This document shows positions 8,601 through 15,637 of a stretch of 21,602 nt of DNA, piece by piece. The stretch is from contig CAZLHV010000034.1 of the NCBI GenBank assembly GCA_964559205.1, forward strand, positions 1 to 21,602, written 5' to 3'. The notes beneath the pieces are model-generated. The model was given only the letters and a program-made list of their open reading frames with translations. It was not told where the DNA came from and did no database searches. Position 1 is the stretch's first letter. Every line of letters begins with the position of its first letter. Made by a program: the position numbers and the translations under genes. Origin of the DNA: GWF2-43-63 sp964559205 (GTDB taxonomy: Bacteria > Bacteroidota > Bacteroidia > Bacteroidales > DTU049).

Positions 8601-9025
8601 TATCCCATGCGGCGGGTCAGCTCATCCCATTCTTCTTTATATTTCATTACTTCGCGGCGGCACTCGTCGTTGTATTCCTCCACCGAAATGCTTTTGCCAA
8701 TATCTTCCTTGGTTATGCCCAATTTCTTTTCCACGCCAATTTCCACCGGCAGCCCGTGGGTATCCCAACCGGCTTTACGTTTCACCTGAAAGCCTTTCAG
8801 TGTTTGGTACCGGCAAAACAAATCCTTGATGGTTCGGGCCATTACATGGTGAATGCCCGGCATGCCATTGGCACTGGGCGGACCTTCGTAAAAAACATAT
8901 TCGGGCCGGCCTTCGCGTGTGTCAATGCTTTTGCGAAAAACGTCGTTGTTGTCCCACCATTGTCTGATCTCATCGGCCAGACTTGTTAGCTGTAATTGCT
9001 TGTACTCGTTGTATTTACCCTTCAT
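5651..9025 (-). CDS. ileS: Isoleucyl-tRNA synthetase (eukaryote-like long form)
   Basis: 1124 residues. Charges tRNA-Ile in the cytoplasm (class I synthetase). The ATP-binding signature is PPSANGMPGIHH (49-60), with GIHH in place of HIGH; the second signature is KMSKR at 669-673. The CP1 editing domain shows WTTTPWTLPSNTG and TEDGTGIVHIAPSFGADDF. The anticodon-binding region follows, then a long C-terminal extension and no zinc-finger cysteines at the end. This places it with the eukaryote-like IleRS group, members of which often resist mupirocin (family knowledge, not tested here). Start MKGKYNEYKQ fits family N-termini; a -7 box lies 26 bases upstream. It is the first gene of the minus-strand operon ileS - dksA/traR - lspA - MORN. 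Confidence 0.98.
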   Translation of the reverse strand: MKGKYNEYKQLQLTSLADEIRQWWDNNDVFRKSIDTREGRPEYVFYEGPPSANGMPGIHHVMARTIKDLFCRYQTLKGFQVKRKAGWDTHGLPVEIGVEKKLGITKEDIGKSISVEEYNDECRREVMKYKEEWDELTRRMGYWVDLQHPYITFDNKYIESVWYLLKQLFDKNLLYKGYTIQPFSPAAGTGLSTHELNQPGCYKNVKDNSLVAQFKVVRNEHSEFMFQTEGINGNVYILAWTTTPWTLPSNTGLAVGEQIDYHLVQTFNPYTFEPQAVVLGAPLLSRWFPAENENLSFDEYQPGQKNIPFRILATWKGAQLCGMRYEQLMPFAQPAEGDPFRVIPGDFVTTEDGTGIVHIAPSFGADDFRVGKKFNLGALTLVDRQGRFTPEMGEFAGKFVKAQYYSDYSPEKEKELTVDIDIIIWLKKENKAFRSEKYEHSYPHCWRTDKPVLYYPLDSWFIKTTAYRERMMELNNTINWKPESTGSGRFGNWLENLVDWNLSRSRYWGVPLPVWVSEDGSEVKCIGSVAELVSEINKSMEAGFMSSNPAAAFVSGDMSDENYRRFDLHKPSVDPIILVSDSGKPMRREADLIDVWFDSGAMPYAQWHYPFENKDVFEKSFPADFIAEGVDQTRGWFFTLHAIATMVFDSVAYKTVVSNGLVLDKNGNKMSKRLGNAVDPFETIGKYGPDATRWYMITNAQPWDNLKFDVEGVAEVQRKFFGTLYNTYAFFALYANIDRFDYSQPDVPFAERPELDRWILSELNTLIRTVDEAYADYEPTRAGRAMQHFTDAFLSNWYVRLSRRRFWKGELTTDKISAYQTLYHVLETMAILMSPIAPFFAERLYQDLNNATERRNAESVHLCQFPMAESGQIDKALEEQMQLAQQVASMVLSLRKKTGHRVRQPLQKMLIPITNDTIQERLEAVKHIVLAEVNVKELEFFKDDGTFLVKKIKADFKALGPKFGKQMKELAAAIAAMSGADIRELETAGSKTLMLVDGPAEITLGDVEIITEDIPGWVLMTEGTLSVALDVTLSEALLQEGLAREFVNRIQNIRKDRGYEVTDRIVVFVENNPEAETAFANNYSYICNEILASSFIYNGLESNADAVLLELTDEIAVRVVVQKA

Positions 9026-9398
9026 TTCAGCGGATTTTCAAAAACAAGGTGCAAAAATACGAAAAATCGGGGTGCAGAAAAAGCACTGCCAAAACTTAAG
9101 GGAATTTGGGACAAATGGCAAGGCGCAGGCAGCACATTCTGTGGCATTGTGGCAAACGGAAGCCCGCATGAAATCTATTTCTATTCCTTTTGAACTGAAA
9201 TTTGATTCAAAAAATGACAAATCTCCGTCAAGTCGTTGAGTAAAAAAATGCAATCAGGATCCACCGGGCACAAGAAGGCTTCGATGCTTCAAATAATGTA
9301 AGTTGTATTCATTTCCGGTGCGCTTCGCTTCAAGGCAATAATAGTAACCCTTCTGACTGACCCATGTCAAAAAAAAACACCCACAAGAATTTCTTTGG
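9026..9398. other. Intergenic region upstream of ileS, no gene seen
   Basis: 373 bases between the ileS start and the methyltransferase stop, both minus strand. Apart from the ileS -7 box at 9052-9059 I find no supported element. Short open frames exist on both strands but have no signal, motif or family-like composition. A minus-strand T-run (A-run on plus near 9368-9377) follows the methyltransferase gene but has no stable stem before it. Confidence 0.6.
9052..9059 (-). promoter_or_regulatory. -7 element TATTTTTG for the ileS operon
   Basis: On the minus strand the octamer matches TAnnTTTG exactly, with 26 bases between it and the ileS ATG at 9025. No convincing TTG at the usual upstream distance is seen. 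No T-box or other leader structure is evident in the short 5' region. Confidence 0.55.
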
Positions 9399-10358
9399 TT
9401 ATTCTACAGTGCGGGTACCAGACACCTTTTGCATGGGCAAGGAGTTTCGCTCCCAGAAAACACCATCAGAATAACCCTGAATACGCTGATCATGCAAGGC
9501 CAGCTCTAATCTTTTTTCCGCAAGAATACAATACGCTTCATTCAATTCAATGCCGCAATAATTCCTTTGAAGTTTTCGGGCTACAACCGATGTTGTTCCC
9601 GAGCCGAGAAAAGGGTCCAGAACCAGACCACCCACAGGACAACTCGCCAGAATGAGCTTCGCAATGAGTTTTTCGGGCTTCTGCGTGGGGTGGTCGGTGT
9701 TTTCTGCCATTGACCAATACGGGACAGTAATATCGTCCCAGAAATTCGATGGATGGGTTAGACGAAACTTTCCGTCTTTACTTTCTTCCCAATCCTTTGG
9801 CTGGCCGTTTTTTTTGTATGGCGCAAGTACTTTCCTTTTCAGCTTCACCGATTCCACGTCGAAGTAATAATCATCCGATGAGGTTGCAAACCAAATATCT
9901 TCAGAGCAGTTTTTCCAGTTGGCTTTTGCTCCTCTGCCTTTCTCACGTTGCCAGATAATCCTGTTTCGAACCTTAAGATATTTGGATACGATCTGATACA
10001 ATGCTGAAGTACACCTCCAGTCGCCGCATATGTACAAGCTGCCATTGGGCTTTAATAGTCTGATTAAAGCCGGAAACCAACTCTCAAGATACGACAGATA
10101 TGCGTCATCGTCGGTCCTGTTGAAACGAAAGCCGTTAAAATCCTTATCAAGATTATACGGAGGATCAATAATCATTAAGTCGACCGAATGCTCTGGGAAA
10201 AAAGCCATGATCTCAAGCAAGTCGTTATGAAACGTCTTGTTGATCATATCTGAAACTGACATCTTCTTTTTGGCCACATGCAAACGACTTTGCAGCACTG
10301 ATCTTTCCTTCACATCAATCGTAATCGTTCTGTTTCCTGGTGCTCTTTTCTTTTCCAT
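9399..10358 (-). CDS. Solitary beta-class DNA methyltransferase (N6-adenine or N4-cytosine type)
   Basis: 319 residues. Motif IV DPPYNL (65-70) precedes motif I DPFLGSGTT (248-256), with the HPTQKPEKL helper motif (223-231) just before it; this order (IV … target-recognition region … I) defines the beta class. DPPY favours N6-adenine methylation, though N4-cytosine is not excluded. The region between (about 130-215) should hold target recognition; the sequence recognised cannot be read from it. The start at 10358 gives a basic N-terminus (MEKKRAPGNR). No restriction endonuclease or helicase gene adjoins: ileS lies downstream and envelope genes upstream. It therefore looks like an orphan methylase acting in regulation or host protection, or a remnant of a restriction-modification pair. 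Confidence 0.9.
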   Translation of the reverse strand: MEKKRAPGNRTITIDVKERSVLQSRLHVAKKKMSVSDMINKTFHNDLLEIMAFFPEHSVDLMIIDPPYNLDKDFNGFRFNRTDDDAYLSYLESWFPALIRLLKPNGSLYICGDWRCTSALYQIVSKYLKVRNRIIWQREKGRGAKANWKNCSEDIWFATSSDDYYFDVESVKLKRKVLAPYKKNGQPKDWEESKDGKFRLTHPSNFWDDITVPYWSMAENTDHPTQKPEKLIAKLILASCPVGGLVLDPFLGSGTTSVVARKLQRNYCGIELNEAYCILAEKRLELALHDQRIQGYSDGVFWERNSLPMQKVSGTRTVE

Positions 10359-10706
10359 CCATCAATCCTTTTCTGCCATGATCAACTATTGCAATATATC
10401 GTTGCCCTCATTGCCAAACCTGTCGAACTTTTCATTATTGAAAACCACTCATCGCTTATGCCCTGAGCAAGATTATAGGTCAAGCATATTCACCGCATAT
10501 CAATAATCCATGGCAAAATACACTGGCGTTCCATATTGCTCGTTGTCCATTCAGGCTAAATTCAAATCAAAAATACAATTTCTTTTTATCACGCTACCTG
10601 GGTGATGATTTCTTTTGGCATTTGAAAATATGCAGTATGCATCCTGATGATGTCAACCACCTGAAGAAATTCTGAAATAAACCACTCCGGGCGATCGATG
10701 CCGTTG
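10359..10706. other. Intergenic region between the methyltransferase and envelope genes
   Basis: 348 bases. It contains a minus-strand -7-like box (10568-10575) and, next to the envelope gene, a minus-strand open stretch of about 45 codons with protein-like composition (10589-10723), listed separately. The part nearest the methyltransferase (10359-10560) shows nothing I can support. Confidence 0.55.
10568..10575 (-). promoter_or_regulatory. Possible -7 element TATTTTTG upstream of the methyltransferase
   Basis: Exact TAnnTTTG on the minus strand, about 210 bases before the methyltransferase ATG. The long leader makes the assignment uncertain, and an AT-rich stretch can produce this octamer by chance. 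Confidence 0.3.
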
Positions 10707-10723
10707 TCATCTTTGAATTCCGT
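10589..10723 (-). pseudogene. Possible gene remnant or small ORF without a good start
   Basis: Minus-strand frame ending in TGA at 10589-10591 reads EFKDDNGIDRPEWFISEF and then LQVVDIIRMHTAYFQMPKE, ending IITQVA. The composition (amphipathic, WF/YF aromatics, buried aliphatics) is protein-like. There is no ATG before an internal Met, and upstream the frame runs into the end of the 10707-11414 gene in another register. It could be the 3' end of a decayed gene, an overlapping small gene using a rare start, or chance. Confidence 0.3.
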
Positions 10724-11414
10724 TTTTCGCTTTTGAAAACAACCTGACCCGCTGCTTAATCTGCAATTCCTGCTCTATCAAAAACTCAGGCCTGTCCGAT
10801 TTACTCACATCGGCTGTGTCAATAATGATGCGGCTTATCTCGATGTCATGCTGCACAATCATTTCTCTGACCTTTTCAACCATCTTTTGTCTGGTTTGAG
10901 ATTCTTCTTCCTGATCAGGGCTGCACCAGATTGTCATGATGATATGCCGATTCTCTTCCATGATTGCGCTCATTGTTTCTAACTCTTTTTTACTTTTCCA
11001 TTTCAATCGTTTCAAATTTTTTCGGAAATACAGTTTCGGAAGTGAATTGCCAAGGATAGGAATCCTCATCATCCTGAATTTCAATTGCTGCTCACCAACG
11101 GCATCAGTCAGAAACAGTTTATGCTTTTCAGTATAGTATTTTGGCGAAGAAACACAGATATTATAAAACACATTCCTTCTCACGGCAAAAAAGCATGCGA
11201 TTCCGCTTTCATTGGTTGAATCAGTTTGTACGCTACCATCAGAACCTTCAATATGTATTTTCGCGCCAGTAATGGGTTTGCCGGTGGAGTCAGCGATCAC
11301 CGAAATGGTCAAATGTATTGTGGGTTCAACTTTTTCCTGTGCGTAACAATGATATGTTTTGCCTGATATCATCATCGCAAATAGCATGATCAGAAAGATG
11401 CACTGTTTATTCAT
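10707..11414 (-). CDS. Exported protein with carboxypeptidase-regulatory-like domain and degenerate OmpA-like domain
   Basis: 235 residues. A signal peptide is visible (MNKQC, hydrophobic IFLIMLFAMMISG, cleavage near CYAQ at 23-26). Residues about 33-115 resemble a carboxypeptidase-regulatory/CNA-B-like beta domain (VIADSTGKPITGAKIHIEGS). Residues about 125-225 follow the beta-alpha-beta-alpha layout of OmpA-like domains (LYF…KKELETMSAIMEEN…IIMTIWCSPDQEE…), but the peptidoglycan-binding Asp and Arg positions are not recognisable. The start codon overlaps the stop of the upstream gene by eight bases (ATGAATAA), indicating translational coupling. IEGSDGS followed by a Thr/Ser-rich strand is shared with that neighbour (MEGSDGS), so the two are likely paralogues. 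Role unknown; probably periplasmic. Confidence 0.75.
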   Translation of the reverse strand: MNKQCIFLIMLFAMMISGKTYHCYAQEKVEPTIHLTISVIADSTGKPITGAKIHIEGSDGSVQTDSTNESGIACFFAVRRNVFYNICVSSPKYYTEKHKLFLTDAVGEQQLKFRMMRIPILGNSLPKLYFRKNLKRLKWKSKKELETMSAIMEENRHIIMTIWCSPDQEEESQTRQKMVEKVREMIVQHDIEISRIIIDTADVSKSDRPEFLIEQELQIKQRVRLFSKAKNGIQR

Positions 11415-12201
11415 TTTTTTTATCAGAAATGTTTTCTATTGCAAAGATTTCAAAACGCACCTGCCGGCATTCATGTCTGATGCGCTGCCGATCTGCTTTC
11501 GATCTTGTCTTCAGAAACTCTTTGGTGATGAAAAAGTTTACAGGAACAGGATGACAACCATCGTAATTGTATCGAATAACCGCATGACGTGCGGACTGTG
11601 TGTTAACTTTGATTCGATCTGGGTCGGCACCGGCTTTAATGCAATATTGATAAATGTTCAGTGCGCGCTTTTTCTCAAGACCGCTCCTCTCGTCAGGTTC
11701 ACTGTATCCATTGATTTGCAGAATGGTTGAAGGATTATCTTTCAAAAAGCGATTTATTTCTTCAATAACATCAGATGAAAGTAAGTCATGTTTGATTTTT
11801 GCTGATCCATGATTAAACTGAAAAACTGGAAGATGAATAAAATCAATCACAATTGGAACAAGCCTGATTTCAACTACCGTATTCATGAAACACGAGTCAT
11901 GAGGCCTGATTTTACGCCTTTCGGTGAAACATAAATGCTTATCGATATACAATGAATAGGAATTTTCTCCGGACAAATTTGAAATATCGCAATACCCTGC
12001 ACTATCTGTATATACTGTTACAAGACTTCCGTCACTTCCCTCCATCCTGATTTCTGCGTCAAAGACAGGTTGTGCCGTTTCTTCAAAAACAACATGAAAA
12101 ACGACATAGTACGTGTCTGTATCGACATGCTGATGTGCGATACAACGAACACCGAAAATATTCATTAACAAGAACAGCCAAATTAACCAGCTACGATTCA
12201 T
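11407..12201 (-). CDS. Exported protein with regulatory-like beta domain and OmpA-like domain
   Basis: 264 residues. The start is placed at MNRSWLIWLF (12201); a TTG five codons upstream would add MYFRC and spoil the signal peptide (hydrophobic WLIWLFLLMNIFGV). Residues about 31-115 form a carboxypeptidase-regulatory-like domain (AEIRMEGSDGSLVTVYTD). Residues about 125-225 form an OmpA-like domain: VFQFNHGSAKI, then INGYSEPDERSGLEKKRALN (about 163-182), where D170 and the following Arg/Leu-rich helix fit the family layout. Such domains bind diaminopimelate in peptidoglycan. It is the first gene of a two-gene unit with the 10707-11414 paralogue. An unusual promoter-like octamer ends four bases before its ATG. 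Lipidation is not expected because no lipobox is seen. Confidence 0.8.
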   Translation of the reverse strand: MNRSWLIWLFLLMNIFGVRCIAHQHVDTDTYYVVFHVVFEETAQPVFDAEIRMEGSDGSLVTVYTDSAGYCDISNLSGENSYSLYIDKHLCFTERRKIRPHDSCFMNTVVEIRLVPIVIDFIHLPVFQFNHGSAKIKHDLLSSDVIEEINRFLKDNPSTILQINGYSEPDERSGLEKKRALNIYQYCIKAGADPDRIKVNTQSARHAVIRYNYDGCHPVPVNFFITKEFLKTRSKADRQRIRHECRQVRFEIFAIENISDKKNE

Positions 12202-12205
12202 ACAA

Positions 12206-12213
12206 CGAAAATA
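12206..12213 (-). promoter_or_regulatory. Near-consensus -7 element TATTTTCG, four bases from the ATG
   Basis: Minus-strand octamer with one mismatch to TAnnTTTG, followed by TTGT and the ATG at 12201. If used, the transcript would have little or no 5' leader. The same N4 spacing occurs with exact boxes before ftsX and the pseudouridine synthase gene. Confidence 0.35.
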
Positions 12214-12330
12214 CAATATTGCTCACACGTTTAATGCTGCTCTTTTCAAATCTTACAAATACAAAAAGGATCATAAAGATTCGGAAGTGCCGCAAATAAA
12301 GCCGCACAAATTCCATATTAAAAAAAATGC

Positions 12331-12338
12331 GTAACTTG
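12331..12338 (+). promoter_or_regulatory. Possible -7 element TAACTTGC for the transglycosylase gene
   Basis: Resembles TAnnTTTG with one T short and lies 27 bases before the chosen ATG at 12366. Its position inside the upstream alternative reading (ATG at 12327) argues for the later start. No -33 element is clear. Confidence 0.3.
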
Positions 12339-12365
12339 CACATTCTTTTCACTTTAATCAACACG

Positions 12366-13772
12366 ATGATCAAACCATTCATCCCGGTTATTGCATTTTT
12401 TCTTTGTATTGCCGCACTGATAGGATGGGAATCGTTTCAGGAAAAATCCCTCAGAAATGCTGATCCGGTGAAATACCGCGACCTGCAGCATATTCATTCC
12501 TCAGACACCCTTCATGTGGTGATGGGTTACAACTCGGTCAGCTATTTCGTATATAAAGGCACTCCCATGGGCTATCAGTTCGAAATGGTGCAGCAGTTGT
12601 GCCACGATTTCGCTTGGTTTCTCGATTTGTCGGTCAGCAACGATGTCGAAAAAGCCTTTCAGAAAACTGCCTTTGGCGAATGCGACCTCATTGCCATGGA
12701 ACTAACGATCGACAGCAACCGCTATCCACGGATCGCCTTTACTGAACCGCTTTACGAAATGCGTTCGATCCTTGTTCAGCGGAGCGACAACTCTTCTCAT
12801 GCTGTCCTCAATGACCTGAAGGAACTGGATGGTAAAACGGTCGTCATTCCACGAAAAACCATTTATCAAAGGCAACTTGAGAAGCTCGAAGACAGCCTGA
12901 AAATCGACATCAATATTCATTCTGTTGAAAAAGCAGGCACCGAAGACCTCACCGCAGCAGTGGCCAGTGGAAATATCCTGTACACCATTTGCGACGAACA
13001 TCTGGCAAGAACCGTGAAGGCCTATTTTCCGCAGCTCGATTTCTCATTGGCCATTTCACCGCCAAAACCTGTGGCATGGGCGGTGAACGAAAAAGCCATA
13101 CGATTCCGAAATGCGCTCAATGAATGGATTGTGAAGTTTAAACAAAACGGCAATCTTGCCTTTCTTCAGCGAAAATATTTCGACCATCCTATTCTGTACC
13201 TGCTGAGCGAACCCGTCGAGCTCAGCCTGTCAAAAGGACGTCTGAGTGCCTACGACGACAGTATAAAAAAATACAGCCGTATTATTGATTGGGATTGGCG
13301 ACTCATTTCATCGCTTATTTATCAGGAGTCGCGTTTCACTCCCGGCTTCACCAGCCCGGGTGGTGCTTTCGGCATCATGCAGCTTATGCCGGTCACTGCT
13401 GCTCAATTTGGCGTTTTTCCGGGCAGCAAGGTTCATGAACAGATTCGGGGCGGACTTCAATTAATTCATTACATGGATTCGGCATTCGCCCCTTTTGTTC
13501 TCGACAAGAACGAGCGCGAAAAGGTGGTGATTGCAGCCTATAATTTAGGCATGCCGCACTTTTTCGATGCATTTGCCCTGGCAAAAAAAATGAACAAATT
13601 GCCGCTCACCTATCCTGTAGTGCTCGAATGCCTGCGCTGCAAAACAAAGTCGCAATTTTACAACGACCCGATTGTCCGCTATGGCTACATCAACCCATGG
13701 TATGCCGACCGTTTTGTAAAAGAAATCTATGCACGATACAATGCCTATTGTGCTATATTTCCGGCAGAGTGA
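12366..13772 (+). CDS. MltF-like membrane-bound lytic murein transglycosylase
   Basis: 468 residues. The start at MIKPFIPVIAFFLCIAALIG gives an N-terminal signal or anchor; an earlier ATG at 12327 would add MRNLHILFTLINT and overlaps a promoter-like box. Residues about 45-275 match a periplasmic solute-binding (SBP_bac_3-like) domain (TLHVVMGYN, GYQFEMVQQL, DLIAMELTI, AFTEPLYEMRSILV). Residues about 300-430 are an SLT goose-lysozyme-like domain: catalytic Glu in YQESRF (E321), GAFGIMQLMPVTAAQFG, VVIAAYNLG. This is the MltF architecture. It cleaves peptidoglycan between MurNAc and GlcNAc, forming 1,6-anhydroMurNAc, in the periplasm. It is convergent with ftsX with a gap of only four bases and no visible terminator between. 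Confidence 0.93.
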   Translation: MIKPFIPVIAFFLCIAALIGWESFQEKSLRNADPVKYRDLQHIHSSDTLHVVMGYNSVSYFVYKGTPMGYQFEMVQQLCHDFAWFLDLSVSNDVEKAFQKTAFGECDLIAMELTIDSNRYPRIAFTEPLYEMRSILVQRSDNSSHAVLNDLKELDGKTVVIPRKTIYQRQLEKLEDSLKIDINIHSVEKAGTEDLTAAVASGNILYTICDEHLARTVKAYFPQLDFSLAISPPKPVAWAVNEKAIRFRNALNEWIVKFKQNGNLAFLQRKYFDHPILYLLSEPVELSLSKGRLSAYDDSIKKYSRIIDWDWRLISSLIYQESRFTPGFTSPGGAFGIMQLMPVTAAQFGVFPGSKVHEQIRGGLQLIHYMDSAFAPFVLDKNEREKVVIAAYNLGMPHFFDAFALAKKMNKLPLTYPVVLECLRCKTKSQFYNDPIVRYGYINPWYADRFVKEIYARYNAYCAIFPAE

Positions 13773-13776
13773 GTTG

Positions 13777-14649
13777 TTAATGGTATAAATAGTCTGTATT
13801 GATCCGAATATATCGGTTGAGGGCTGACCATGATGATATCCATGAGATAAAAACCCCTGAACACAAGACTGCCCCGAAAAGCAGATAAACCAGAGTTTCG
13901 TCCTGAACAGCCTTCAATTCCGGCAACTGATTGTTGATGACAATAATCACTCCTTCGAGCATCACCACAGCAAGCAAACTACTTACAAGCCCCATCCATA
14001 CAGACTGTATCAGGAAAGGACGCCTGATGAATCCGCGGGTTGCGCCCACAAGCAACATGCTGCGAATTAAAAAACGCCGCGAATAAACTGCCAGGCGTAT
14101 TGTATTATTGATCAAACTGTATGAAATTAAAAACACCAAAGCGGCAAACGCAAACAGGATGAGTGATACGGTGCCTGAATTCACATTGACTTCATTCACC
14201 AGATCCTTATCGTAGTAAACATCACCCACGATAGGCTCTCTCCTGATTTCCTGAACAAGTGCATCAATCAGTTCGTCGGTGGCAAATTCTGGCTTCATGG
14301 TGATTTCAAGCGATGGCGGAATGGGGATAAATCCCAGTGGTTCAATAAAATCCTGACCATAATCTTCTTCCATTCTGGCAGCCGCCTCTTCGGGCGACAC
14401 CATCACACATGATTTCACCGAAGTGTTTAACTGAAGCCGTTTTTGCAAGGTAAGCATCTCAGCATCAGGCAAACTGTCCTTAAACATGACCGTAACCAGA
14501 AAATTTTCTTTCACATAATCTGTTAACCGGTTTGAATGCAGAAGAAACAGCCCGGACAATCCCAGCATGAGCATCACCAACGAAATGCTGATCATCAGTG
14601 TTACATAGGAGCCGCCAAGCCTAACAGAAGTTTTTCGGTGTTTTGCCAT
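13777..14649 (-). CDS. ftsX: Cell-division protein FtsX
   Basis: 290 residues. Permease-like subunit that with FtsE couples division to periplasmic murein hydrolase activation. Topology fits: a basic N-terminus (MAKHRKTSVRLGG), TM1 about 18-37, an extracytoplasmic domain (about 40-155, with VTVMFKDSLPD and AARMEEDYGQDFIEPLG), then TM2 about 161-180, TM3 about 217-238, TM4 about 252-272. The loop after TM2 holds the typical RLAVYSRRFLIRSMLLVGAT stretch seen in FtsX. No ftsE is nearby, which is common in this phylum. Family members in Bacteroidota are often followed by a DUF3098 gene and uppP; here the 3' end instead meets the lytic transglycosylase gene tail to tail. A -7 box ends four bases before the ATG. 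Confidence 0.95.
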   Translation of the reverse strand: MAKHRKTSVRLGGSYVTLMISISLVMLMLGLSGLFLLHSNRLTDYVKENFLVTVMFKDSLPDAEMLTLQKRLQLNTSVKSCVMVSPEEAAARMEEDYGQDFIEPLGFIPIPPSLEITMKPEFATDELIDALVQEIRREPIVGDVYYDKDLVNEVNVNSGTVSLILFAFAALVFLISYSLINNTIRLAVYSRRFLIRSMLLVGATRGFIRRPFLIQSVWMGLVSSLLAVVMLEGVIIVINNQLPELKAVQDETLVYLLFGAVLCSGVFISWISSWSALNRYIRINTDYLYH

Positions 14650-14653
14650 GACG

Positions 14654-14661
14654 CAAAAATA
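14654..14661 (-). promoter_or_regulatory. -7 element TATTTTTG, four bases from the ftsX ATG
   Basis: Exact TAnnTTTG on the minus strand followed by CGTC and ATG. With transcription starting a few bases after the box, the ftsX mRNA would be leaderless or nearly so. The next in-frame Met lies inside TM1, so moving the start downstream would damage the protein. Confidence 0.5.
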
Positions 14662-14766
14662 CTATTTTCTTTGTGAATGAAAGATGGCGAACGAAAATTC
14701 GTTAATGCGCCTAATGGCAACAATGAATAAAAACGATACGCATATTGGGCAAATAATTCATTAAAA

Positions 14767-15540
14767 TTATTTCTTCACGACCCTGATCTCTACCCTTCTG
14801 TTCATTTGCTTTTCAGCTTCGGTTCGTTCTTCGTTCAGAGGACGCGTGTGTCCAAAGCCCTGATATGACATCCGGCCCGGATCAATTCCTTTGTTTAACA
14901 GATAGTCATACACCACCTGTGCGCGCTCACCCGAAAGATTTGTATCGTCATAATGAATGCAACAAATATGGCCTTCGATAGCAATCTGAAGCGTTGGCTG
15001 TGACAGCATGATTTGATACAACTCTTCAAAAACAGGCATTGATTCAGGCAATGGGCGGCTTGAATTGTTATAGAATGTGATATTTTCCAGCCTGATCAGA
15101 TCGCCCTCTTCTGCTTGCGAAATCTTTTCCTCCAAAGCCGAAACCATTTTTACAGGCGGCTTGTTTAAGAAAATATCAACCCTTCGGTTTCGATAAAACT
15201 GATCACCGGCAAATTGCTGCGTTTCGTTTTTACCTTCAATCGAAGCACCTTTGAGGTCAATGCCTTTCAGAGATAAATAAGATTGAACCTCGTTGGCGCG
15301 ATTTTCCGACAACACCTGATTATACCCGGTTGAACCAACCGAATCGCAAAAGCCTGAAATGCCAACGATGATAACACCGGAATCGCGGCAAAGCACGACC
15401 AAAGAATCAAGCACCCTGCACGCGCTCACATCCAACTGATGCTTGCCGGAGTTGAAACAAACGCTTGCCACGGGCTTTTGCTGTGCAAATGCGACGATTG
15501 TCGCCGAAAAAAGCCAGCTTAGAAAAATCAGAATTTTCAT
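14767..15540 (-). CDS. Exported protein with two tandem OmpA-like domains
   Basis: 257 residues. Signal peptide MKILIFLSWLFSATIVAFAQ, with cleavage near FAQ at 18-20. The first OmpA-like domain is about 25-127: SVCFNSGKHQLD, GISGFCDSVGSTGYNQ, LSENRANEV, and NRRVDIFL at the end. The second is about 150-257: ITFYNNSSRPLPES, IAIEGHICC, LSGERAQVVYDYL, GRMSYQGFGHTRPL, and NRRVEIRVVKK. Both keep the final N-x-R-V-[DE]-I strand; the second domain has an unusual HICCIHYDD loop in place of the usual HTDxxG. Probably periplasmic and peptidoglycan-associated. No lipobox or beta-barrel is present. It is divergent from the pseudouridine synthase gene across 97 bases; no clear promoter box is seen on its side. 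Confidence 0.88.
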   Translation of the reverse strand: MKILIFLSWLFSATIVAFAQQKPVASVCFNSGKHQLDVSACRVLDSLVVLCRDSGVIIVGISGFCDSVGSTGYNQVLSENRANEVQSYLSLKGIDLKGASIEGKNETQQFAGDQFYRNRRVDIFLNKPPVKMVSALEEKISQAEEGDLIRLENITFYNNSSRPLPESMPVFEELYQIMLSQPTLQIAIEGHICCIHYDDTNLSGERAQVVYDYLLNKGIDPGRMSYQGFGHTRPLNEERTEAEKQMNRRVEIRVVKK

Positions 15541-15625
15541 GAATTTGCCTTTGTTGAATTAAAACGATCACGCTCTTAAGATATTGCACGCTGGGCACGA
15601 TCCGGTTTATATGTCAACGGAAGTT

Positions 15626-15633
15626 TATCTTTG
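15626..15633 (+). promoter_or_regulatory. -7 element TATCTTTG, four bases from the ATG
   Basis: Exact TAnnTTTG followed by CAAA and the ATG at 15638. It supports that ATG rather than the upstream in-frame starts at 15584 (TTG) and 15611 (ATG), which lie before the box. Implies a leaderless or near-leaderless mRNA. Confidence 0.55.
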
Positions 15634-15637
15634 CAAA

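Noticed and set aside
7319..8989. Long plus-strand ORFs (110-174 codons) opposite ileS
   Set aside because: They are shadows of the 1124-codon ileS frame, which has full synthetase motifs.
9038..9253. 71-codon minus-strand ORF upstream of ileS
   Set aside because: It overlaps the ileS promoter box and has no motif, signal or plausible composition.
10237..10506. 89-codon plus-strand ORF opposite the methyltransferase start
   Set aside because: Mostly antisense to the methyltransferase N-terminus and without protein-like features.
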